Shown here: positions 5,833 to 11,702 of the stretch, piece by piece
How the letters are laid out: the number at the start of each line of letters is the position of its first letter
Numbering within the stretch: position 1 is the first letter of the stretch
Assembly (NCBI GenBank): GCA_937891015.1
Contig: CALAPY010000052.1
Span: 1 to 11,702 of the forward strand
DNA: 11,702 nt
Direction of reading: 5' to 3'
Source: UBA2108 sp002713215
GTDB lineage: Bacteria > Bacteroidota > Bacteroidia > Flavobacteriales_G > Salibacteraceae
Position numbers and translations under genes: made by a program
The notes under the pieces: generated by a model
Database searches by the model: none
The model's input: only the letters and a program-made list of their open reading frames with translations
What the model was told of the DNA's origin: nothing

Positions 5833-8004
5833 ATGAAACCCTTCCTTACTTATTTAGCACTAATTCTATTTTCAGTTTCAACAGCAGTTTATGCTCAAAC
5901 TCCAGGTGGAGTCAACTACCAGGCAGTGGCAAGAGACGGCTCGGGAAACTTGCTTAAAAACAAAGCACTAACGGTTAAGGCGGTAATTCTAACGGGGCCG
6001 AGTGGTTCCAATGTGGAATACACCGAAACCCATACTGTAACAACAAACGACTATGGACTCTTTACAATCATTGTGGGCCAGGGAAGTACCACCGACAATT
6101 TTGGAGCCCTCACTTGGGGAACCAAAAAACACCACTTAAAAATTGAAATTGATCCGGGAAGCGGATTTGTAAATATGGGTGTGGTCCCTTTTCAGGCCGT
6201 TCCCTATGCGTTGAGCGCTAAAAACGTCGAGAATTTGCCTTCACTGGGTTTAGATGATCTGAGTGATGTTTCTACTTCGGGAGCAACTTCTGGACAATAC
6301 TTAAGTTGGGATGGAACCACCTGGAAACCGGCAACTGTTTCTTCAGGGGGAAGCTATACCGGCGGAAGTGGAATTACCATTACCGGAACCATGATAGAAG
6401 CTACTTCTTCTGCAGCCATGTGGAACGCGAATAAGCTCTACGGGAACAATGTTCTTAACAGTACTCCTTCTACCGGTGAGGTATTAAAATGGAACGGATC
6501 GGCCTGGGGGCCTGGAACGGATAATGCGGGCAATTACACCGCAGGAAGTGGAATTACCATTACCGGTAGTTCTATAGCAGCCAATGCAACATCGGCCATG
6601 TGGAATGCAAGCAGTATTCAGGGACGTGGAGTTTCAAATACAGCGCCAGGCAGCGGTCAGATATTAAAATGGAACGGAACCAACTGGGCTCCGGCAGCCG
6701 ATAACAATGGAACTGCTTATACAGCAGGAAGCGGATTAACCTTAACCGGAACGGCTTTTAGTGCCAACAGCAGCACTGCCATGTGGAACGCTAGCAGCAT
6801 TCAGGGACGTAGTGTTACCAATACAGCACCTTCCAGCGGCCAGGTATTGAAATGGAATGGAAGCAATTGGGCTCCAGGTGCAGACAATGGAGGAACTGCT
6901 TATACGGCAGGAAGCGGATTAACACTTTCAGGAACGGCTTTTAGCGCCAACAGCAATAGCGCCATGTGGAATGCAAATAGACTACAGGGTAGAAATGTAG
7001 CCACTACGGCACCAAGTACTGGTCAGGTATTGGCCTGGAGTGGAAGCAGCTGGGCTCCTTCGACAGTTAGTAGCGGTAGCTCATCTCCCTGGACTTCAAT
7101 AGGAACAACTCATTTGTATGTGAAAAGAATGGTTGCCATAGGAAGAGATACCGCTAAATCGGCATTGCACGTAGAAGACTCGTTGACCGGTAATGTTCCT
7201 CATCGATCGGTTTGGATTGAAACCAAGGGCTTAACTAACACCCAACAGGCAAGCCAGGGACTTCGCATTGATGTAACCGGAAGTGGCGGTTGGTTAAACG
7301 AAGGTATTCGTTCGGTTGCAACCGGATCGGCAACAACACTTTACAACGGAAGTGGAGCAACGGGTGGATATTTTGAAGCCAATACTACTGCAGGGCAAAA
7401 CAACTTCGGTACCCGATGCCAGGCAGGAGATGATGGTTCAGTACGTAACTATGGCGTTTATGCTCACTCAACGGGTAACGGTTCATTTAACATGGGGGTA
7501 TTTGCTTACTGTAACGGTTCGCACAGTTCCAGTACCAAAACCAACTACGGTATTTATGCCTGGGCCGATAGCGCCACTACCAATTATGCGGGTTATTTCG
7601 CTGGTAATGTGTCGTATACCGGAACATTGGCTTCTGCTTCAGATGCACGTTTAAAAACCAACATTCAACCTTTCGAGAATGCGTTGAGTAAATTGAAAAA
7701 TGTTCAGGTTTCTACCTATGAATATAAGAAGGAAGGAATGGCTGCTAATATGAACCTGGCGAAAGGAAAGCAAATTGGTTTTGTGGCTCAAAATCTGGAA
7801 AAAAGTTTCCCTGGATTGGTTGAAGAACAACGCCATGCAATGGGAGCAGACGCAGAAAGCGCAAATCCGGAGACGATAGAATATAAGGCAGTGAATTACA
7901 TTGGAATGATTCCGGTCCTTACCAAAGCGATTCAGGAACAACAGCAATACATTGAATTGCTTGAAAAGAGATTGGAACAATTGGAACTTCAAATCGCTAA
8001 GTAA
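5833..8004 (+). CDS. Secreted tail-fibre-like protein with endosialidase-chaperone (S74) domain
   Basis: A 723-residue exported protein from the ATG at 5833; the frame extends further upstream, but a clean signal peptide (MKPFLTYLALILFSVSTAVYA, cleavage before Gln22) begins here. Residues 22-130 form an N-terminal domain common in Bacteroidota surface proteins (GGVNYQAVARDGSG ... PFQAVPYALSAKNV). Residues 175-415 hold four repeats of 60-61 residues. Residues 415-600 are Gly/Ser/Asn-rich beta-type sequence. From 603 comes the chaperone-of-endosialidase domain: SDARLKTNI, then IGFVAQNLEKSFPGLVEE, then YKAVNYIGMIPVLTKAIQEQ and a terminal coiled coil (about 702-723). In phage tailspikes this domain drives trimer folding and cuts itself off at the Ser-Asp junction, here Ser603-Asp604, with Lys608 placed as in the catalytic pair. 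I infer a trimeric surface fibre. No T9SS tail is present; the next gene, two bases away, has one. Confidence 0.88.
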   Translation: MKPFLTYLALILFSVSTAVYAQTPGGVNYQAVARDGSGNLLKNKALTVKAVILTGPSGSNVEYTETHTVTTNDYGLFTIIVGQGSTTDNFGALTWGTKKHHLKIEIDPGSGFVNMGVVPFQAVPYALSAKNVENLPSLGLDDLSDVSTSGATSGQYLSWDGTTWKPATVSSGGSYTGGSGITITGTMIEATSSAAMWNANKLYGNNVLNSTPSTGEVLKWNGSAWGPGTDNAGNYTAGSGITITGSSIAANATSAMWNASSIQGRGVSNTAPGSGQILKWNGTNWAPAADNNGTAYTAGSGLTLTGTAFSANSSTAMWNASSIQGRSVTNTAPSSGQVLKWNGSNWAPGADNGGTAYTAGSGLTLSGTAFSANSNSAMWNANRLQGRNVATTAPSTGQVLAWSGSSWAPSTVSSGSSSPWTSIGTTHLYVKRMVAIGRDTAKSALHVEDSLTGNVPHRSVWIETKGLTNTQQASQGLRIDVTGSGGWLNEGIRSVATGSATTLYNGSGATGGYFEANTTAGQNNFGTRCQAGDDGSVRNYGVYAHSTGNGSFNMGVFAYCNGSHSSSTKTNYGIYAWADSATTNYAGYFAGNVSYTGTLASASDARLKTNIQPFENALSKLKNVQVSTYEYKKEGMAANMNLAKGKQIGFVAQNLEKSFPGLVEEQRHAMGADAESANPETIEYKAVNYIGMIPVLTKAIQEQQQYIELLEKRLEQLELQIAK
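6355..7080 (+). repeat. Four tandem repeats of about 183 bases in the fibre gene
   Basis: Repeat units begin at about 6355, 6535, 6718 and 6901, giving periods of 180, 183 and 183 bases. Each encodes YTAGSG, then a threonine-rich strand, then SAMWNA, GR, a TAPSSGQ turn and LKWNGSNWAPG. Units 2-4 are more alike than unit 1, which suggests recent duplication at the downstream end. A shorter relative precedes them at about 6240-6345 (GQYLSWDGTTWKPA). Confidence 0.85.
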
Positions 8005-8006
8005 TT

Positions 8007-8513
8007 ATGAAGTATTCTAAGGGAATTATATCGTTGTTCTTTTTGCTTGGTGCGTTTACCATTAGCGCACAAAGTCTGGAGCGATCAGTTGTATCGTCCG
8101 GTGGACAGGAACAAAAGAACGCAAGTCTTAATTTGTCATTTACCGTTGGTGAATCGGCAATTACTACATCAAAACAGTCTACCTTGATCATTACGCAAGG
8201 GTTTCAGCAATCGTATGAAGAGGAGGGAGGTGATACCAATATCTCAGTGGAGAATCAAATAGTGGATTTGGGCATTTCGTTGTTTCCAAACCCAAGTCAC
8301 CAGTTTGTGAATATCACCAGCACTTCAGGTAAGGAACTTACGCTAACCGTGGTTGACGGGCTTGGAAAAGTGATTCTTCAACAAAAAATCTCTTTTAAAA
8401 ATCAAAGTGAAATTAGCATACCAGTTTCAGCCTGGGCGGTTGGGCAATATTATTTCCGATTGATGGAGGAAGGGTCTGAGATGCTGAGTAACTATAAAGT
8501 GGTAAAGCGATAG
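8007..8513 (+). CDS. Secreted protein with T9SS C-terminal sorting domain
   Basis: A 168-residue protein. A signal peptide is visible at 1-21 (cleavage after ISA). Residues 26-68 contain VVSSGGQ, SFTVGESAITT and ITQGFQQ, a short segment seen before sorting tails in many Bacteroidota exported proteins. An acidic linker (70-76) follows. The last 77 residues are a type A T9SS sorting domain: LFPNPSHQFVNI (92-103), LTVVDGLGKVI (113-123), ISIPVSAWAVGQYYFRL (136-152) and the basic end NYKVVKR. In the type IX secretion pathway this tail carries the protein across the outer membrane and is usually cut when it is anchored at the surface. The ATG lies two bases after the stop of the fibre gene, so the two are co-expressed. 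There is little passenger domain, so it may help anchor or assemble the fibre. Confidence 0.85.
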   Translation: MKYSKGIISLFFLLGAFTISAQSLERSVVSSGGQEQKNASLNLSFTVGESAITTSKQSTLIITQGFQQSYEEEGGDTNISVENQIVDLGISLFPNPSHQFVNITSTSGKELTLTVVDGLGKVILQQKISFKNQSEISIPVSAWAVGQYYFRLMEEGSEMLSNYKVVKR

Positions 8514-8519
8514 GGAAAC

Positions 8520-8566
8520 AGTATTTAAATACTTTCGGAATAGATTCAATTTTATTGATTTCTATT
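8520..8566. terminator. Inverted repeats after the T9SS gene, possible terminator
   Basis: AGTATTTAAATACT (8520-8533) is a perfect 14-base palindrome just after the stop. It is followed by an imperfect hairpin pairing AATAGA (8539-8544) with TCTATT (8561-8566) and CAAT with ATTG around TTT. The stems are AT-rich and the T-tract is poor, so termination is only likely from position between two transcription units. Confidence 0.35.
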
Positions 8567-8679
8567 ATTTGGCTAGCTTTTGTAAGTTACTAAAACAATC
8601 ACCTACACCTAATTTTTGGGTCTGGAATTGTCTCAGAATATTTGGCGTTCGATCATAAAATATCAAAAATAGAAAGTAT

Positions 8680-8687
8680 TACATTTG
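8680..8687 (+). promoter_or_regulatory. Candidate -7 box TACATTTG of the large surface protein gene
   Basis: TACATTTG followed by CACC matches the Bacteroidota TAnnTTTG element and its usual surroundings. Transcription would begin near 8694 and give an AT-rich leader of about 90 bases before the ATG at 8784. A TTTG element at the proper -33 distance is not evident. Confidence 0.5.
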
Positions 8688-8783
8688 CACCGTCAGAAAT
8701 TAACTTATTAGTATTATAAACCGGTATAACCAATTTTATTGAAAAACCAAAAGACTAATTCTTTAACATTTAAAATTTTTTTT

Positions 8784-11702
8784 ATGAAAACAATACGACT
8801 TGTTGTATTTGCATTTTTAGCGTTATTAATTTCAACAACTGAACTTAATGCCCAATGTTCTATATTGGCTACAGCACAATCTCAAAGTTTAACACTAACA
8901 GGTGGTAGTGGTTATACAAAATTCTCTGTTGCATACAACCCCAGTTTGGCAGTGTATTATACCACTAATGGGAATTACACTCAAACTCATAGTGGGTCAA
9001 CCGGTAATACTTTACATTCATACTACAATACTAGTACCCGCTCAATTTGGTGGAATGGTAGAACTTCTCAATTAGAGGGTAATGGATATGGTTATACAGG
9101 AACATTTAAATACACCCTGAATACAACAGGTAGGCCTACATCTAGATCTGCAATCCATACCGGGTATAATCAACCCAATTACAATTCCCAAGGTGGATTT
9201 GATTCCAGTGCCAATGAGATATTATATTTCAACCCAACATCAATATACCGATATTCTAGATCTACAGGTAAGTACATAGGTGTTAAGTCTGTTACAGGGT
9301 TACCGGTTTCTACTTCATATCTAACAACTTATGCTTCAGTTTATACTGGTTGCTCGGGCAAAGAAATTGGACTTTACGATAGGGTTAACCGAAGGTTATA
9401 TTTTATAAATAAATCAACTGGGGCATACGTTGGATATAGTCAACTGCCAACAGGTGCGCCAACTCCTTATAGTTACGGAGTAGCCTATGCCAATGGTTTA
9501 TTGTGGTTGTCAAACGGAAGTACCTGGTTTGCTTATAAGGTTCTTCATTCAGGTTTACAAACCTCAGCCATTGCTGGTCCTTTTTGCGATAGTTCCAAGG
9601 TTAGTATCAACTTCTCCATCAATGCCAAAACTTTTACTGCAGGGAATGTGTTTACTGCACAGCTTTCTAATGCGAATGGAAATTTTTCTTCTCCAATAAC
9701 CCTTGATACAGTAACTGCTACTACGGCTCAAACAATGACTGGATACATACCTAAAAATACTCCGTTTGGAAGTGGGTATAGAATAAGAGTTATTGCCTCA
9801 AAGCCTTCTACCGTTGGAATTGACAACGGAACTAACATCACAATTAACGTTCCTAATCCTAATTTGGGTAACAATATATCAAAATGTCCTGAGGATACTG
9901 CTACATTAACGGCTGCTTCAGGAGGACTTTCCTATAATTGGTCAAATGGAGGTACTACTCAATCTATAAAAGCCAAAAATGCTGGAACCTATAGAGTTAC
10001 TGTTTCTAATAGCGTCTGTTCAAGATCGGATACTGTTGTAATAACCAATTTTTCATCACCTGCACCAACTATGGTGGACACAGTTACCAAATGTGCTAAG
10101 AGTACGACCCTTTCACCTGGTACATTCACTTCTTATAAATGGAGTACTGGGGCAACAACGTCTTCTATTACTGCTAAGTCTAGTGGATTATATTATGTTA
10201 CGGTTACTGGTAGTAATACATGTAAATCAAGCGATACTTCCTTTGTTAACCTATTAATTAAAGAAATTAATGGGGGAAAGGACACTTCAATATGTGCTGG
10301 GGATACAATAGAACTTGCCAGTGGGACAGGTTGCAACTTTAGGTTGAACAGCATATCGAAAAATGGGTCAAAAAATGTGAATTCCTATTATTCGGCTGGA
10401 GATGATAGAGGTGGAATAGCTGTTACGCCCAATTATTTGTATTACACCGGAGATAATTACACCGCTCGTTATGACGTAAACTTAAATGCGTATTCTAGAT
10501 TTACACGAAGGGATGGAATTTTTAGTGATTTATCCAGTGGACAGTTATATACTTTTTGGAACACACAGTATTCTAACTTTTATAACAACAATGGTATTCT
10601 TGGCTCCATTAACTCCATAAGGACGATGAATAGTGGTTTGGCATACACGGGTTCAGTTATCACCTTAAGTCAGTCAATAAATGCAACCAATGGGGCAGCT
10701 GTTTTTGCTGGTTCCGGGTATGTAATATTATGGTCCGGATATGATCGAAATTTTTATAAAATTGATTTACCATCAGGAAATGTAACCAATCTTGGAAATT
10801 ACGATCTTAGGTATGTTCGTTATTATTCAGAGAGCTGGGCTTCTTGGGGAGTTGCTGAGTGCAATAGTTCGGGAGGTTATGATGTTCTTTTTAGAGCCAC
10901 ATCTAATACAACCTATGGAACTATGGCTGGTGAGATAACTCGATTTAATATTACGTCTAAAACATTTAGTAATGCTTCTTCATTTGGTAATATTAATCTA
11001 GGAGATATAGCTTGTATTACTTATTCTCCCTGGAATAATCGTTGGTACTATCAATCAGAGTACAATACTTATTTTGGTAATGGTTCTGAAAATATTGGAT
11101 ATGCAACTGCTACACACACAGGCGGGGGAAATGGTAATAATTCCATAAATACATTCAACTGGTCTACGGGAGCTAAAACAGCGATAATCAAGGTAAGTCC
11201 AGCCACTACAACAAATTTTTGGGTGAAATTGTCGCATGGTATAGTTTCTTGTTCTGACACAATTGCAGTTAAGGTTAATGCAACTCCTACTGTATCGTTG
11301 AAAGATTCAATCCTTATTTGTAATGTTGATTCGACAATTTTAAGTGCAGCTACTGGATTTTCTTCTTATAAATGGAATACGAATCAAACGTCTCGTAGTA
11401 TTTATACAAAAGGGGTAGGCAATTATTACGTTACCGTTACTGATTCAAAGGGATGTACGGGTTCAGATTCAAGCTTTGTAAACATCTTAGACGCTAGAAT
11501 TAATCAAGTTGATACAACATTATGTTCAGCAGATTCATTAGACCTAGCGGTTGATGATTTTTGTGGCAAACGAATTAAGGCACTTACTACAAGCAACTTG
11601 ATAAAATCAGGTCGTAGTAGTGGATATTATGCGCGCGGTATTGCAGTCACAAAAAATTACATTTATGCAAATGGTAGTGACTATTGCATGAGATATAGTT
11701 CT
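8784..11702 (+). CDS. Large modular secreted surface protein, 3' end beyond the window
   Basis: I translated this frame from ATG 8784 to the window edge: 973 codons with no stop, so it is a partial gene. A signal peptide is clear (MKTIRLVVFAFLALLIS, cleavage after LNA at 23). Residues 24-365 look like a beta propeller, with blade-like strings such as EILYFNPTSIYRYSRSTGKY and RRLYFINKSTGAYVG. Then come two Ig-like domains of the Bacteroidota YKWSTGATT...GxYYVTVT type, with Cys368/Trp386 and Cys437. A second propeller-like part (about 505-770) and two further Ig-like domains (Trp793, Cys846) follow. A third propeller-like part begins at about 915. The modules repeat every 407-411 residues. Such proteins normally end in a T9SS tail or gliding-motility-type C-terminus, which would lie outside the window. 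An adhesion or surface-layer role is inferred. The gene is more AT-rich than the two before it and has its own promoter. Confidence 0.85.
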   Translation, partial: MKTIRLVVFAFLALLISTTELNAQCSILATAQSQSLTLTGGSGYTKFSVAYNPSLAVYYTTNGNYTQTHSGSTGNTLHSYYNTSTRSIWWNGRTSQLEGNGYGYTGTFKYTLNTTGRPTSRSAIHTGYNQPNYNSQGGFDSSANEILYFNPTSIYRYSRSTGKYIGVKSVTGLPVSTSYLTTYASVYTGCSGKEIGLYDRVNRRLYFINKSTGAYVGYSQLPTGAPTPYSYGVAYANGLLWLSNGSTWFAYKVLHSGLQTSAIAGPFCDSSKVSINFSINAKTFTAGNVFTAQLSNANGNFSSPITLDTVTATTAQTMTGYIPKNTPFGSGYRIRVIASKPSTVGIDNGTNITINVPNPNLGNNISKCPEDTATLTAASGGLSYNWSNGGTTQSIKAKNAGTYRVTVSNSVCSRSDTVVITNFSSPAPTMVDTVTKCAKSTTLSPGTFTSYKWSTGATTSSITAKSSGLYYVTVTGSNTCKSSDTSFVNLLIKEINGGKDTSICAGDTIELASGTGCNFRLNSISKNGSKNVNSYYSAGDDRGGIAVTPNYLYYTGDNYTARYDVNLNAYSRFTRRDGIFSDLSSGQLYTFWNTQYSNFYNNNGILGSINSIRTMNSGLAYTGSVITLSQSINATNGAAVFAGSGYVILWSGYDRNFYKIDLPSGNVTNLGNYDLRYVRYYSESWASWGVAECNSSGGYDVLFRATSNTTYGTMAGEITRFNITSKTFSNASSFGNINLGDIACITYSPWNNRWYYQSEYNTYFGNGSENIGYATATHTGGGNGNNSINTFNWSTGAKTAIIKVSPATTTNFWVKLSHGIVSCSDTIAVKVNATPTVSLKDSILICNVDSTILSAATGFSSYKWNTNQTSRSIYTKGVGNYYVTVTDSKGCTGSDSSFVNILDARINQVDTTLCSADSLDLAVDDFCGKRIKALTTSNLIKSGRSSGYYARGIAVTKNYIYANGSDYCMRYSS
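9885..11702 (+). repeat. Long-period repeat of about 1.23 kb inside the surface protein gene
   Basis: Protein landmarks recur at a constant distance: Trp386 and Trp793 (407), Cys437 and Cys846 (409), Cys504 and Cys914 (410), Ile495 and Ile906 (411), and the GIAVT-x-NY strand at 544 and 952 (408). The unit is a propeller-like segment plus two Ig-like domains. The third unit is cut by the window edge. At base level the copies have diverged greatly, so it is an old duplication. Confidence 0.75.

Noticed and set aside
6355..7080. Regularly spaced repeats considered as a CRISPR array
   Set aside because: The period of about 183 bases is too long, the repeats are in frame within a coding region, and no short conserved repeat with unique spacers exists.
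7316..7654. Second forward frame inside the fibre gene
   Set aside because: It is a shadow in another frame of a gene with clear domains; the Gly/Thr-rich codons of the real frame keep it open.
5833..8004. Fibre gene as part of a prophage
   Set aside because: It has a Sec signal peptide and a Bacteroidota surface N-terminal domain, and no other phage structural gene lies nearby, so a cellular surface protein is more likely.
9487..9699. Short forward frame and the two reverse frames near 11055-11260 inside the large surface protein
   Set aside because: The long frame from 8784 is open across the whole region with a signal peptide and Ig-like domains, so these are chance frames.

Overview
The window looks like chromosomal DNA of a marine- or soil-type Bacteroidota, probably from the Flavobacteriia/Cryomorphaceae-like part of the phylum. 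Three things point there. Two genes encode secreted proteins typical of the phylum: a T9SS C-terminal sorting domain protein and an Ig-like 'WSTGATT' surface protein. Likely promoters have the Bacteroidota -7 form TAnnTTTG rather than TATAAT. Starts lack Shine-Dalgarno sequences. The assignment rests on sequence character only; no search was run.

Left part (1-1509): after about 200 bases with no convincing gene, two AT-rich genes lie in tandem 56 bases apart. The first encodes a TIR / nucleoside-deoxyribosyltransferase-like domain with one C-terminal membrane helix. The second encodes a HEPN-like protein with a clear R-N-x3-H motif. Together they look like a small two-gene defence or stress-response cassette. 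This is the most interesting unit in the window.

Middle (1538-5652): a reverse-strand AraC-type regulator converges on the cassette. A gene-free stretch of about 530 bases follows, rich in perfect hairpins and resembling a dispersed Bacteroidota intergenic repeat. Then comes a forward run of four genes: a lipoprotein that resembles the copper type II (PHM-like) monooxygenase fold, 5-formyltetrahydrofolate cyclo-ligase, a Crp/Fnr-family regulator and a small four-helix membrane protein. The first three are tightly spaced and probably one operon. A 7+7 inverted repeat (TTGACA-tt-TGTCAA core) overlaps the stop codon of the Crp/Fnr gene and is a good candidate for its own operator, controlling the membrane protein gene.

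Right part (5833-11702): three genes for exported surface proteins. One is a tail-fibre-like protein with four 61-residue repeats and a C-terminal endosialidase-chaperone (peptidase S74) domain. Two bases later comes a short protein with a T9SS sorting tail. The last is a very large secreted protein that begins at 8784 and is still open at the window edge after 973 codons. It is built from modules of about 410 residues (propeller-like segment plus two Ig-like domains). This part of the window appears devoted to cell-surface display and adhesion.
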